NCBI RefSeq assembly: GCF_001513785.1
Contig: NZ_LNQS01000009.1
Span: 124,001 to 188,000 of the forward strand
From: Rheinheimera sp. EpRS3
GTDB taxonomy: Bacteria; Pseudomonadota; Gammaproteobacteria; Enterobacterales; Alteromonadaceae
DNA: 64,000 nt
Reading direction: 5' to 3'
Shown: positions 35,050 to 44,583 of the stretch, in pieces
Position numbering within the stretch: the stretch's first letter is position 1
Layout of the letters: each line of letters starts with the position of its first letter
Made by a program: the position numbers and the translations under genes
The notes under the pieces: generated by a model
Seen by the model: only the letters and a program-made list of their open reading frames with translations
Told to the model about the DNA's origin: nothing
The model's database searches: none

Positions 35050-36816
35050 ATGGTGCAGGCTATACAATTATCAATGCTGACAACCACCGCAGACAGCGCG
35101 TTGCGGCTGGATGGCGCCCTATCAGACTCTGCAGCTGAGGCTGGCACGGAACTCAGTGGCTCAGGATTTGGTGAGGTGCTAAACGGCATGACGGCACCGG
35201 CAACAAATAGCCTGCCCGGCGCCAAGCGGCATGTCCCTGCCGGAATCAGCGTGCTAAGTGGGGTCAGCCAGGCATTACTAGCTGCTGCCAATGCTAAAGA
35301 TACTGCAGCCAGTGCAGAAAACGCAGAGAATGCTGAAAACGAAAACGCAGCAGGCTCTGATGAAGACTCCTTGCTGACATCCAGCTTGCTGGGGCAGATA
35401 GCGCTTAAAGACAAGTTGCCTGAAACTGGCAGTAATACCATTAATACCAGTGATACTGATGCTGCCGTTGTTGATACTGCTACCGACGATGTTAAAGGCG
35501 AGCCAGCTGCTGTTTCGCCAGGCAATAGCCAAACTAAAACTGATGCCGAAGAGGTGGCTAAAGCTGCAAAACAACTGTCTCAGTCTGCCAGCGAAATAAC
35601 GGATACGGCCACCACTGAGCTGCAGGCAAAAGTAAACGGGCAGATCTCAGGGGATTCTGAAGCGGGTAAGGTGGCCGATAAAACGCAAGCCTCCGCCGGT
35701 GGTAAAGGTGAAGCACAACCGGTAGCCGTGCTGGCGGGCGCTACTGAGTCTGGTGCTGCGCAGGGTGATGCTAACAGTGCTGACGTTGCTCAGTCTGTAA
35801 AAGAGGTAGGTTTTGGCAGTGATACCCATGACAGTAAAGACAACAACATAAAAGACAGCAGTGTAAAAGCAGCGATAGAGACAGGTATTAAAGCTGATGA
35901 CAACAATAACAAAACAGACGATGGCAGCATAAAGGCAGGCTCTGTCGCCCAGTCTGCGGTTCAGGCCGATGCCAAAACAGTAACTGCTGCCGGTACTGAA
36001 GATAACAGCAAAACCGATACTGCGTCGACGACCAGTAAGTTGTCGCTGACAGCTGCATCTGATAAAGCGGATAATCTGGCGGGTGCTAAGGCGGGGTCTG
36101 AGCAAAATGCGTCTAAACATGATGCTCAGCAGCAAAATGGCTCGCAACAAAACCCGTCGCAACAGAATCAGCAACAAGGGCCTAAACAGAATAATAATGC
36201 CTCATTGCCAGCCGATATTGCTGCAGAGATGCCCGATAGCAGTATCGCAACTGCCAAAGTGGCGGCAGATGCCAGCGCAGCAGCGCGCGTTGATACGGCA
36301 TTTAGCAGTGCACTGCAGTTGGCAGAGCAACGTCAGCAAGCTGGCACTGCTCAGGCGGTAGCACGGCCGCTGGCGGAACAGTTAAAGCAAAGCCTGAATT
36401 TACTGCAACAGGATGCTGCAGGGCAGTTGCGTGAAAGAGTCACCCTGATGGTGCGGCAAAATATTCAGATCGCTGAAATCCGGCTTGATCCTGCCGGGCT
36501 TGGTCAGATGCAAATTAAAATAGATATGCAGCAGGATCAGGCGTCGGTGCAGTTTATCGTGCAGCAATCGCAGGCAAAAGAATTATTAGAACAACAATTA
36601 CCGCGGCTTAGAGAAATGCTGCAACAACAGGGCATTCAGTTAACTGAAGGCCAGGTACAGCAGCAGTCGCAGCAAGAGCGCCAGTTAGCGCAGCGTGATG
36701 GCAATAGTCAGGGCCGAAGTGGCAAACAAACAGCAGACGATACGCCGGATGTAACTTCAGACACCGTGCAACTTAATGTGAAAACATCCGATAGGCTGGT
36801 GGATTATTATGCTTAA
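35050..36816 (+). CDS. fliK: Hook-length control protein FliK
   Basis: 588 residues. Molecular ruler that is exported during hook growth and switches FlhB specificity. The first 430 residues are a low-complexity, Ala/Asp/Ser/Asn-rich ruler region with acidic repeats (AENAENENAA) and an Asn/Gln-rich stretch around residue 370. The C-terminal switch domain (about 450-550) is conserved: RERVTLMVRQNIQIAEIRLD, PAGLGQMQIKIDMQ and LLEQQLPRLREMLQQQG. It is longer than the 405-residue enteric protein. Codons in the ruler region are irregular, as usual for fast-evolving sequence. Confidence 0.92.
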   Translation: MVQAIQLSMLTTTADSALRLDGALSDSAAEAGTELSGSGFGEVLNGMTAPATNSLPGAKRHVPAGISVLSGVSQALLAAANAKDTAASAENAENAENENAAGSDEDSLLTSSLLGQIALKDKLPETGSNTINTSDTDAAVVDTATDDVKGEPAAVSPGNSQTKTDAEEVAKAAKQLSQSASEITDTATTELQAKVNGQISGDSEAGKVADKTQASAGGKGEAQPVAVLAGATESGAAQGDANSADVAQSVKEVGFGSDTHDSKDNNIKDSSVKAAIETGIKADDNNNKTDDGSIKAGSVAQSAVQADAKTVTAAGTEDNSKTDTASTTSKLSLTAASDKADNLAGAKAGSEQNASKHDAQQQNGSQQNPSQQNQQQGPKQNNNASLPADIAAEMPDSSIATAKVAADASAAARVDTAFSSALQLAEQRQQAGTAQAVARPLAEQLKQSLNLLQQDAAGQLRERVTLMVRQNIQIAEIRLDPAGLGQMQIKIDMQQDQASVQFIVQQSQAKELLEQQLPRLREMLQQQGIQLTEGQVQQQSQQERQLAQRDGNSQGRSGKQTADDTPDVTSDTVQLNVKTSDRLVDYYA

Positions 36817-36911
36817 CGGCCAATAGTGGCGGTTAATTCGGTAACGATGATTTACATTGGCCGCCACAGATGAGCATAATAATGGCACTTTAACTAACAG
36901 GTAGCACAGGC

Positions 36912-37433
36912 ATGGCAGCGGAAAAAGATCTGGTTATTGCAGAAGGTTCAGGTAAGAAAAAATGGCTTCTGTTGGGTGGTGGTGCAGTACTGGTGGTGGT
37001 GTTGATTGTTGTCGGCCTGATGTTCTTCGGTGGTTCAGATAGTAACGATGCCGGAACTGCTTCAGATGGCGCTTCTGATACAGCGGGTGCTCCAGGCGGC
37101 ACAGATGTAAAAGGCTCGGCGCTGTATGTGCCACTGCCACGGCCTTTTGTGTTTAATGTACCTGGCGCGTCGCGTGATCGGATGGTGCAAATTAAAGTGC
37201 AGTTGCTGGTGCGTGGTACTAACAATGAAACCATCGCGATGCGGCATATTCCGCTGATTGAAGGCAGTTTGCTGGAAACCTTCAGCGCTGCCAATGCTGA
37301 TGAACTGGTCACTGTTGCCGGACGTGATGCATTGAAAAACAAAGCATTAAGTGATTTACAGCAGGCGATGATCGAGGTAGTGGGTTCGGTGGTGGTAGAG
37401 GAAGTTCTCTTCACCGGTTTTGTGATGCAATAA
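36912..37433 (+). CDS. fliL: Basal body-associated protein FliL
   Basis: 173 residues. Inner membrane protein that surrounds the stator and supports motor torque. One N-terminal membrane segment (WLLLGGGAVLVVVLIVVGLM, about residues 18-38) follows a short basic cytoplasmic tail. The periplasmic domain has YVPLPRPFVFNVPG, VQIKVQLLVRGTNNE and the terminal VLFTGFVMQ. Twelve bases before fliM. Confidence 0.93.
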   Translation: MAAEKDLVIAEGSGKKKWLLLGGGAVLVVVLIVVGLMFFGGSDSNDAGTASDGASDTAGAPGGTDVKGSALYVPLPRPFVFNVPGASRDRMVQIKVQLLVRGTNNETIAMRHIPLIEGSLLETFSAANADELVTVAGRDALKNKALSDLQQAMIEVVGSVVVEEVLFTGFVMQ

Positions 37434-37445
37434 GAGTGAGCAGCC

Positions 37446-38534
37446 GTGACCGATTTACTGTCACAAGATGAAATTGATGCGCTGTTACATGGTGTTGATG
37501 ACGTCGAAGAAGAGGAAATAGACGATTCCGGTGAAGGCCGGGGCCGCTCTGCCATGGAATACGATTTCTCGTCGCAGGATCGTATTGTACGTGGCCGCAT
37601 GCCAACGCTGGAGATGGTAAACGAACGCTTTGCCCGCCATATGCGTATCAGCCTGTTTAATATGATGCGCCGCACCGCTGAAGTGTCAATTAACGGCGTG
37701 CAGATGATCAAGTTTGGCGAGTACGTGCACACATTGTTTGTGCCGACCAGTTTAAATATGGTGCGGTTCAGGCCGCTTAAAGGCACTGGCCTGATTACCA
37801 TGGAAGCCAGGCTGGTATTTATTTTGGTGGATAACTTCTTTGGTGGTGACGGCCGTTACCATGCCAAAATTGAAGGCCGTGAGTTTACCCCGACCGAGCG
37901 GCGTATTATTCAGATGTTGCTGAAGCTGATTTTTGAAGATTATAAAGAAGCCTGGGCGCCGGTAATGGATGTGTCATTCGAATACCTGGATTCTGAAGTT
38001 AACCCGGCAATGGCCAATATTGTCAGCCCCACTGAGGTGGTGGTAATCAGCTCTTTCCACATTGAACTGGACGGTGGCGGTGGTGATTTCCATGTCGCAT
38101 TGCCGTATTCCATGCTGGAACCGATCCGCGAGCTGCTGGATGCCGGTGTACAAAGTGACAAAGAAGACACCGATTTACGCTGGAGCAAGGCTCTGCGTGA
38201 CGAAATTATGGATGTAAAGGTGGATTTAACCACCAAAATGATGGATGTCGATTTAACGCTGCGGCAAATTATGGAGTTGCAGGCCGGTGATATTATTCCG
38301 ATAGAAATGCCGGACCATATCACGGTACTGGTTGAAGATTTACCAACCTACAGAGCTAAATTGGGCCGTTCGCGCGAACATGCTGCGCTGAAAATTATTG
38401 AAAAAATTAAACGGCCGGAATCAGCAAAATCTGAGATGCATGTGTTTACTAAAGGTGGGCGGCGCCTTGACAGCGATGCCGATATTTCTGAGTTAGAAGC
38501 CGATCTGAACCTGTCAGATCGCGATAGAAGGTAA
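37446..38534 (+). CDS. fliM: Motor switch protein FliM
   Basis: 362 residues, GTG start. C-ring component that binds phosphorylated CheY. The CheY-binding N-terminal peptide LLSQDEIDALLHG is intact (residues 4-16). The middle domain shows RFARHMRISLFNMMRRTAEV and LVDNFFGGDGRYHAKIEGRE, and the C-terminal SpoA domain has VKVDLTTKMMDVDLTLRQIM and LQAGDIIPIEMPD. Followed by fliN after six bases. Confidence 0.96.
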   Translation: MTDLLSQDEIDALLHGVDDVEEEEIDDSGEGRGRSAMEYDFSSQDRIVRGRMPTLEMVNERFARHMRISLFNMMRRTAEVSINGVQMIKFGEYVHTLFVPTSLNMVRFRPLKGTGLITMEARLVFILVDNFFGGDGRYHAKIEGREFTPTERRIIQMLLKLIFEDYKEAWAPVMDVSFEYLDSEVNPAMANIVSPTEVVVISSFHIELDGGGGDFHVALPYSMLEPIRELLDAGVQSDKEDTDLRWSKALRDEIMDVKVDLTTKMMDVDLTLRQIMELQAGDIIPIEMPDHITVLVEDLPTYRAKLGRSREHAALKIIEKIKRPESAKSEMHVFTKGGRRLDSDADISELEADLNLSDRDRR

Positions 38535-38540
38535 CAAAAA

Positions 38541-38930
38541 ATGGCTGATGATAAAGACACCATGGACGAATGGGCCGCTGCCATGGCCGAAGCTGAAGGC
38601 ACCGATGGTGCAGAAGCTGTTGAGCTTGAAGAGCTGCGTGATGAAAAAGCCGATATCACGGTAGATGAAAAACGTAAGCTGGATACTATTTTAGATATTC
38701 CGGTCACTATTTCTATGGAAGTTGGCCGGGCCAAAATAAGTATCCGTAACTTATTGCAGCTTAATCAGGGCTCGGTGGTTGAACTGGAGCGTGTAGCCGG
38801 CGAACCATTAGACGTGCTGGTTAACGGCACCCTGATAGCGCACGGTGAAGTGGTTGTAGTAAACGACAAGTTTGGTATTCGCCTCACTGACGTTATCAGC
38901 CAGATTGAACGGATTAAGAAGTTACGTTGA
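38541..38930 (+). CDS. fliN: Motor switch protein FliN
   Basis: 129 residues. Forms the lower C ring and docks FliH. The acidic N-terminus (about 1-45) is followed by the SpoA domain: ILDIPVTISMEVGRAKISIR, LLQLNQGSVVELERVAGEPL, and VLVNGTLIAHGEVVVVNDK. It is a full-length FliN of the usual gammaproteobacterial size. Its stop overlaps the fliO start by one base. Confidence 0.96.
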   Translation: MADDKDTMDEWAAAMAEAEGTDGAEAVELEELRDEKADITVDEKRKLDTILDIPVTISMEVGRAKISIRNLLQLNQGSVVELERVAGEPLDVLVNGTLIAHGEVVVVNDKFGIRLTDVISQIERIKKLR

Positions 38931-39442
38931 TGCGATTATTGTTTGTTACGTTACTATGTTGCACCTTAATACCGCTGACGGGGCTGGCCCAGAGTACTGA
39001 CGACGCCGCCGCGCAAGCCAAGAGTACAACCAAAACTGAGGTTGTAGCGCAAAGTGAACCCGAGCCTCCAGCCTCGCAGCCTGCATCTGTGCCAGCCTTA
39101 CAGCTAAAAACAGAAGCGCCGGCCGAACGCCCGTCAGCAGGTCTTGGCCTGGGGAAAATGGCACTATCGCTGGCGATAGTGGTAGCAATAGTGCTTACGC
39201 TGGGCTGGGCGTTCAAAAAATTGACGTTGCGCTTACCTGGCAGCAGGCATATAAAAATTATTTCTACCATGCCGATTGGCCCGAAAGAGCGATTGTTAGT
39301 TGTTGAAATGCAAGGAAAACAACGTGTTTTAGGTGTCACCGCACACAGCATAAATTTACTGTTTGAACTGGAAAATCCTCTACCTGAAGAAAAGTTGGCA
39401 TCAGACTTTCATACACAGTTGCAATCGTTCCTGAAAAAATAG
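38930..39442 (+). CDS. fliO: Flagellar biosynthesis protein FliO
   Basis: 170 residues from the ATG that overlaps the fliN stop; a TTG one codon earlier is less likely. FliO helps assemble the FliP pore of the export gate. It begins with a hydrophobic signal-like segment (LLFVTLLCCTLIPLTGLAQS). After an Ala/Pro/Glu-rich stretch comes a membrane segment (MALSLAIVVAIVLTLGWAF, about residues 81-100). The cytoplasmic part has IKIISTMPIGPKERLLVVEM, diagnostic for FliO. Nine bases before fliP. Confidence 0.9.
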   Translation: MRLLFVTLLCCTLIPLTGLAQSTDDAAAQAKSTTKTEVVAQSEPEPPASQPASVPALQLKTEAPAERPSAGLGLGKMALSLAIVVAIVLTLGWAFKKLTLRLPGSRHIKIISTMPIGPKERLLVVEMQGKQRVLGVTAHSINLLFELENPLPEEKLASDFHTQLQSFLKK

Positions 39443-39450
39443 TGTGAGCT

Positions 39451-40197
39451 ATGTTGCGACTGTTGTTCGTGGTGCTGGTAATACTGCTAAGCCCCGATGT
39501 TCTGGCTGATAATGGTGCCTTATCGGCTGTTACGGTAACTACCGGAGCCGATGGCTCCCAACAATACAGTGTAACGCTGCAGGTACTGGCGCTGATGACA
39601 GCGCTCAGTTTTATTCCTGCTATCGTTATCATGATGACCTGCTTTACCCGCATTATTGTGGTACTGGCCATACTTCGCCAGGCTATCGGTTTGCAGCAAA
39701 CGCCGTCTAACCAGGTATTAATCGGCATTACGCTGTTTCTGACCTTTTTTATTATGGCGCCGGTGTTTAAAAACATTAATGACACGGCCATTCAACCTTA
39801 CCTGAGCGAAGAAATTACGCCGGTGCAGGCACTTGATGCTGCGCTGATACCTATTAAAGGTTTTATGCTGCACCAGACCCGCACCAAAGATTTAGACACC
39901 TTCGCCCAGATTGCCGGGCTGGAAATTGCTGCCTCGCCGCAGGATTACCCGATTACAATAGTGGTCCCGGCTTTTATTACCAGCGAACTTAAAACCGCCT
40001 TTCAGATTGGTTTTATGCTGTTTATCCCGTTTCTGATTATCGATTTGGTCGTAGCCAGCGTGCTGATGGCAATGGGTATGATGATGTTATCGCCGATGAT
40101 TATCTCGTTACCCTTTAAGTTGATGATGTTCGTACTGGTTGATGGCTGGATTCTGGTTATGGGTACACTCGCCACCAGTTATGGGGTGGGCACATGA
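39451..40197 (+). CDS. fliP: Export gate protein FliP
   Basis: 248 residues. Core of the inner-membrane export pore. It has a cleavable signal peptide ([16 protein letters not shown]) and four membrane segments. Family motifs: [59 protein letters not shown] and [14 protein letters not shown]. The last four bases overlap the start of fliQ (ATGA). Confidence 0.97.
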   Translation: MLRLLFVVLVILLSPDVLADNGALSAVTVTTGADGSQQYSVTLQVLALMTALSFIPAIVIMMTCFTRIIVVLAILRQAIGLQQTPSNQVLIGITLFLTFFIMAPVFKNINDTAIQPYLSEEITPVQALDAALIPIKGFMLHQTRTKDLDTFAQIAGLEIAASPQDYPITIVVPAFITSELKTAFQIGFMLFIPFLIIDLVVASVLMAMGMMMLSPMIISLPFKLMMFVLVDGWILVMGTLATSYGVGT

Positions 40198-40463
40198 GCC
40201 CGGAGGTTTTTGTCGATGTGCTGCGTGATGCACTGTTTCTGGTAATCTTGCTGGTAAGCGCCATTATTCTGCCATCGTTGTTTGTTGGCCTGCTGGTGGC
40301 TGTTTTCCAGGCGGCAACCTCTATTAACGAGCAAACATTAAGCTTTTTACCACGGCTGATTGTTACACTGCTGGCGCTGATTTTTGGCGGCCACTGGTTT
40401 ACCCGCGTTATTATGGAATACACCAACGAATTGATTTTAAGTATTCCAACGGTTGTGGGCTAA
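40194..40463 (+). CDS. fliQ: Export gate protein FliQ
   Basis: 89 residues, two membrane helices (about 15-38 and 52-75), standard size. FliQ packs around the FliP/FliR pore. Motifs [40 protein letters not shown] are conserved, including the [11 protein letters not shown] cytoplasmic loop. Coupled to fliP by overlap. Confidence 0.96.
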   Translation: MSPEVFVDVLRDALFLVILLVSAIILPSLFVGLLVAVFQAATSINEQTLSFLPRLIVTLLALIFGGHWFTRVIMEYTNELILSIPTVVG

Positions 40464-40469
40464 CGCACA

Positions 40470-41243
40470 ATGGAATTTCCGCTGAATGTACTGATGCAGA
40501 CTCTGGCAGATTACCTGCTGCCAATGTGTCGTGTTACCGGTATGTTCCTGATTATGGCCGGTATTGGTGTACGTAATGTGCCCATGCGGATAAAAACCGG
40601 CCTGGTGCTGATGATCACGCTGATCATTATGCCGACACTGCCGCCGGTAGCTAACCCGGATTTAATGTCAGGCCAGATGATACTTGAAGTGATGTTGCAA
40701 CTGCTGATTGGCTTTGCACTGGGCTTTATTTCATTAATGTTTATAACCACCTTTGTTATTGCCGGGCAATTGCTTGCCATGCAAACCGGCCTGGGCTTTG
40801 CGTCTATGGTCGACCCAGCCAGTGGCGTCAATGTGGCAGCTATCGGCCAGTTTTATCTGATCCTGGCTACCTTGCTGTTCTGGATTTTTGACGGCCACTT
40901 AATCATGATTCAAATGCTGGTATTTAGCTTTGACACCCTGCCGATTAACGGCCAGTGGTGGGACGTCACCAGCTACTGGACAGTGATCGAGTTTGCCGGC
41001 TGGATGTTCGCTACCGCCCTGGCAATAGCACTGGCACCGATTGTGTCTATGCTGGTGGTCAATTTGTCTTTTGGCATTATGACGCGTGCCGCACCGCAGC
41101 TGAATATTTTCTCGATAGGTTTTCCTATCACCATGCTGGCCGGTTTAATCATCTTGTGGTTAACGCTGGATACCTTCTTATTTCATTACGACAAACAGTG
41201 GCAGCACGCGATAGATTACAGCTGCCGGCTGATTGGCTGCTAG
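40470..41243 (+). CDS. fliR: Export gate protein FliR
   Basis: 257 residues with about six membrane segments. Completes the FliP-FliQ-FliR pore. Conserved stretches are GFALGFISLMFITTFVIAGQ, MQTGLGFASMVDPASG and IVSMLVVNLSFGIMTRAAPQ, followed by LNIFSIGFPITMLAGL. Starts six bases after fliQ; flhB starts 15 bases after its stop. Confidence 0.96.
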   Translation: MEFPLNVLMQTLADYLLPMCRVTGMFLIMAGIGVRNVPMRIKTGLVLMITLIIMPTLPPVANPDLMSGQMILEVMLQLLIGFALGFISLMFITTFVIAGQLLAMQTGLGFASMVDPASGVNVAAIGQFYLILATLLFWIFDGHLIMIQMLVFSFDTLPINGQWWDVTSYWTVIEFAGWMFATALAIALAPIVSMLVVNLSFGIMTRAAPQLNIFSIGFPITMLAGLIILWLTLDTFLFHYDKQWQHAIDYSCRLIGC

Positions 41244-41258
41244 GCGGAGGGCTCTGCA

Positions 41259-42386
41259 ATGGCAGATGAAAGCACCGAAAAGACCGAACAGCCCACCCCC
41301 AAGAAGCTGGAAGACGCAGCTAAAAAGGGCCAGATTGCCCGTTCCAAGGATTTAGGCACCGCTTTTGTATTAATTGGCAGCGCTGCGTCTTTGCTGGTAT
41401 TTGGCAAAATGCTGGCAATGGCTGTGCTCGATGTTGGCCAGCGTATGTTGCAGTTAAACCCGAAAGATATTTTTGAAACCAACTCTATGTTTACCGCCTG
41501 GGGGGCTGTGGGCGAAAAATTGGCACCGCCGCTGGCAGGTATCTTTATTATTATTCTGATTGCAGCCTTTATAGGTAACACCTTACTGGGTGGTTTTAAT
41601 TTTAGCTGGGAGGCGGCTGCGCCCAAAGCCAGCAAAATGGACCCATTAAAAGGCTTTAAACGCATGTTTGGCCTGCAGGCGCTGGTGGAGCTGCTAAAAA
41701 GTATTCTCAAAGTAATTGTTGTGATGGGAATTGCTTATCTGCTGCTGAAGATATTCTTTTTTGACATTATGGCGCTGTCTTTGATGAGTGAGCCAAATAA
41801 CATCGAATCGGCTTTATATTTTTTAGCCTGGTTGTTTCTGGGCTTATGCGCCAGTGTGTCGGTGATCGCAGTAGTTGATGCGCCATACCAAAAATGGAAT
41901 CATATAAAACAACTGAAAATGTCGCTGCAGGAAATTAAAGACGAATATAAAAACAGCGAAGGCGATCCGCAAATTAAAGCCCGTATTCGCCGTACCCAGA
42001 TGCAAATGTCGATGAAACGCATGATGCAGGAAGTGCCCAAAGCCGATGTTATCGTCACTAACCCTACGCATTACGCGGTGGCATTAAAATATGATCAGGG
42101 CAAATTCCGCGCTCCGGTTGTTGTGGCTAAAGGGGTGGATGAAGTGGCTATGCACATTCGTAAAATAGGTAATGAACATAAAGTACCGGTTATTGAATCT
42201 CCGTCACTGGCGCGTTCTATTTACTACACCACCAAGCTGGACCATCCAATACCCGAGCAACTTTTTGCGGCTGTAGCGCAGGTTTTAGCCTATGTTTATC
42301 AGCTGAAAATGTATAAAAAAGGCAAAGGCAGCCGGCCGAAAACGCTGGCCAAAGAGCTGCCAATCCCAGAAGATTACCGCCATTAA
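41259..42386 (+). CDS. flhB: Export switch protein FlhB
   Basis: 375 residues. Substrate-specificity switch of the flagellar export apparatus. The start ADESTEKTEQPTPKKLEDAA is the hallmark FlhB opening. Four membrane segments follow, then the cytoplasmic domain with the self-cleaving NPTH motif (residues 268-271, VIVTNPTHYAVALKYD) and the PVIESPSLARSIY segment. A FlhB C-terminus-like protein is encoded later in the window (56380-56694). Confidence 0.97.
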   Translation: MADESTEKTEQPTPKKLEDAAKKGQIARSKDLGTAFVLIGSAASLLVFGKMLAMAVLDVGQRMLQLNPKDIFETNSMFTAWGAVGEKLAPPLAGIFIIILIAAFIGNTLLGGFNFSWEAAAPKASKMDPLKGFKRMFGLQALVELLKSILKVIVVMGIAYLLLKIFFFDIMALSLMSEPNNIESALYFLAWLFLGLCASVSVIAVVDAPYQKWNHIKQLKMSLQEIKDEYKNSEGDPQIKARIRRTQMQMSMKRMMQEVPKADVIVTNPTHYAVALKYDQGKFRAPVVVAKGVDEVAMHIRKIGNEHKVPVIESPSLARSIYYTTKLDHPIPEQLFAAVAQVLAYVYQLKMYKKGKGSRPKTLAKELPIPEDYRH

Positions 42387-42416
42387 GTTCAGCTGAGGCT
42401 GTGCTCACTCTAGTGT

Positions 42417-42432
42417 TGGAACGCTTCTTGCT
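42417..42432 (+). promoter_or_regulatory. Sigma-54 promoter of flhA
   Basis: TGGAAC, five bases, TTGCT: perfect -12 box and one mismatch in the -24 box, correct spacing. It lies 38 bases before the flhA ATG in the flhB-flhA gap. An 8-bp inverted repeat (AGTTCAGC at 42386-42393, GCTGAACT at 42430-42437) brackets it. Confidence 0.83.
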
Positions 42433-42470
42433 GAACTGCTGCATAGCGCCAATTTACTGTCAGGGTTGTC

Positions 42471-44573
42471 ATGCAGTTAGCCAGTGTTTTTAATAAATTC
42501 GACCGCACCCATTTAGCCTATGCTAAAGGTATAGCTACACCGCTGCTTATTCTTGCTGCACTGGCGATGATTGTACTGCCACTGCCGCCCTGGCTGTTGG
42601 ATATACTGTTTATCTTTAATATCGCGCTGGCGTTAGTGGTGCTGCTGGTTACCATTTACAGCCTGCGCCCGCTCGATTTTGCTGTCTTTCCCAGTGTGTT
42701 GCTTATTGCCACTATTTTGCGTCTGGCGCTTAACGTTGCCAGTACCCGGGTGATCCTGTTGGAAGGGCATCAGGGCGAGGCTGCTGCCGGTAAAGTTATT
42801 GAAGCCTTTGGCTCGGTGGTTATCGGCGGTAACTTTGCTGTAGGTCTGGTGGTGTTTATTATTCTGGTTATTATTAACTTTATTGTAATTACCAAAGGCG
42901 CCGGGCGTATTGCAGAAGTATCTGCCCGTTTTACGCTGGATGCGATGCCGGGTAAGCAAATGGCTATTGATGCCGATCTGAACTCTGGCCTGATTACCCA
43001 GGAAGAAGCCCGGGTACGGCGTGATGATGTGACCAGCGAGGCCAATTTTTACGGCTCAATGGACGGTGCCAGTAAGTTTGTCAAAGGTGATGCCATTGCC
43101 GGCATTGTGATTATGGTGGTCAGTATTGTCGGTGGTTTGTTTATCGGTATGGTGCAGCACGGCTTAACGTTTGGCAATGCACTGGAAATTTATACCTTGC
43201 TAACTATCGGCGATGGCTTGGTAGCGCAAATCCCGGCACTGCTGCTATCTATCGGCACTGCCATAGTGGTAACCCGGCAGAATAAATCTGAGCAAATGGG
43301 CACACAGATGGTAGCGCAACTGGGTACTACCCAGGTGCTTACAGTGGCTACCTCGGTACTGGCAATTATCGGTATTGTGCCGGGTATGCCACATTTTGCC
43401 TTTTTATCTATGGCAGCTTTGCTGGGCGGTATTACCTACCTTCTGCATAAACGCCAGCAAAAACAAAGCTCTGAACTAGTCAGCCGTAACACGCAGGAGC
43501 TTACGCCGGTTGAGTCTAACGTGGTTAAAGAAATTGGCTGGGACGATGTACAGGGCGTTGATACCATTGGTCTGGAAGTGGGTTACCGGTTAATTCCGCT
43601 GGTTGACAAGGCCCAGGGCGGTGAACTGTTAAGCCGTATTAAAGGTGTGCGCAAGAAATTATCACAAGAGCTGGGTTTTCTTATTCCTGCCGTGCATATC
43701 CGTGACAATCTGGATTTAGAACCTAACAGCTACCGCATGACGTTAATGGGCGTTACCAGCGGCGAAGGCGAACTGCGCCATGATAACGAGCTGGCGATTA
43801 ACCCCGGTCAGGTGTTTGGCACTGTTAAAGGTATCGCCACTAAAGATCCGGCGTTTGGCTTAGATGCTGTATGGATTAGCAAAGATCAGCGCGAGCATGC
43901 GCAAACCCTGGGTTATACCGTGGTAGATGCCGCAACAGTAGTGGCCACCCACTTAAGCCAGATTTTAACCAACCATGCTGCCAGCTTACTGGGCCATGAA
44001 GAAGTGCAAAACCTGCTGGATATGCTGGCCAAGCATTCACCCAAACTGGTAGAGGGTTTAGTGCCGGATACGCTGGCGCTGACCACAGTGGTGAAAGTGC
44101 TGCAAAACCTGTTGCAGGAAGGCGTACCTATCCGTGATATGCGCACCATAGTGCAAACGCTGGTGGAATATGGTGCTAAAAGCCAGGATGTCGATGTGCT
44201 TACTGCCGCTTGTCGTATTGCGCTGCGCCGCCTTATCGTGCAGGAAGTGGGTGGCAGCCGCAAAGAAATTCCCGTTATTACCTTTGCGCCCGAGCTGGAG
44301 CAGATGCTGCATCAGTCGATGCAGGCTGCCGGTAATGATGGTGCTGGTATTGAACCGGGCCTGGCTGACCGTATTCAGCAGTCGCTGCAGGATGCGCATC
44401 AGAACCAGGAACTTAGCGGCGACAGCGCAGTATTGCTAACGTCAGGAATTTTACGCTCAGTAATGGCACGATTCGTGAAGTACACCATTCCGGGGTTGCG
44501 GGTATTGTCTTATCAGGAAATACCCGACGATAAACAAATTCGTATTGTCAGCGTTATAGGCCAGGCAAGCTAG
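42471..44573 (+). CDS. flhA: Export gate protein FlhA
   Basis: 700 residues. Nine-subunit ring of the export gate that uses the proton motive force. About eight membrane segments occupy the first 330 residues, including LRLALNVASTRVILLEGHQG, GRIAEVSARFTLDAMPGKQM and LIGDGLVAQIPALLLSIGTA-type segments. The cytoplasmic half has VRIRDNLDLEPNSYRM-like sequence (VHIRDNLDLEPNSYRMTLMG) and ends with a helix near YQEIPDDKQIRIVSVIG. It heads a transcript flhA-flhF-flhG-fliA with its own sigma-54 promoter. Confidence 0.97.
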   Translation: MQLASVFNKFDRTHLAYAKGIATPLLILAALAMIVLPLPPWLLDILFIFNIALALVVLLVTIYSLRPLDFAVFPSVLLIATILRLALNVASTRVILLEGHQGEAAAGKVIEAFGSVVIGGNFAVGLVVFIILVIINFIVITKGAGRIAEVSARFTLDAMPGKQMAIDADLNSGLITQEEARVRRDDVTSEANFYGSMDGASKFVKGDAIAGIVIMVVSIVGGLFIGMVQHGLTFGNALEIYTLLTIGDGLVAQIPALLLSIGTAIVVTRQNKSEQMGTQMVAQLGTTQVLTVATSVLAIIGIVPGMPHFAFLSMAALLGGITYLLHKRQQKQSSELVSRNTQELTPVESNVVKEIGWDDVQGVDTIGLEVGYRLIPLVDKAQGGELLSRIKGVRKKLSQELGFLIPAVHIRDNLDLEPNSYRMTLMGVTSGEGELRHDNELAINPGQVFGTVKGIATKDPAFGLDAVWISKDQREHAQTLGYTVVDAATVVATHLSQILTNHAASLLGHEEVQNLLDMLAKHSPKLVEGLVPDTLALTTVVKVLQNLLQEGVPIRDMRTIVQTLVEYGAKSQDVDVLTAACRIALRRLIVQEVGGSRKEIPVITFAPELEQMLHQSMQAAGNDGAGIEPGLADRIQQSLQDAHQNQELSGDSAVLLTSGILRSVMARFVKYTIPGLRVLSYQEIPDDKQIRIVSVIGQAS

Positions 44574-44583
44574 GAGTTAACTC

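Noticed and set aside
36890..37801. Long minus-strand open frame (303 codons) opposite fliL and fliM
   Set aside because: It is antisense to two clear genes, is rich in Ser, Thr and Ile, has no ribosome site or family resemblance, and is a codon-bias shadow.
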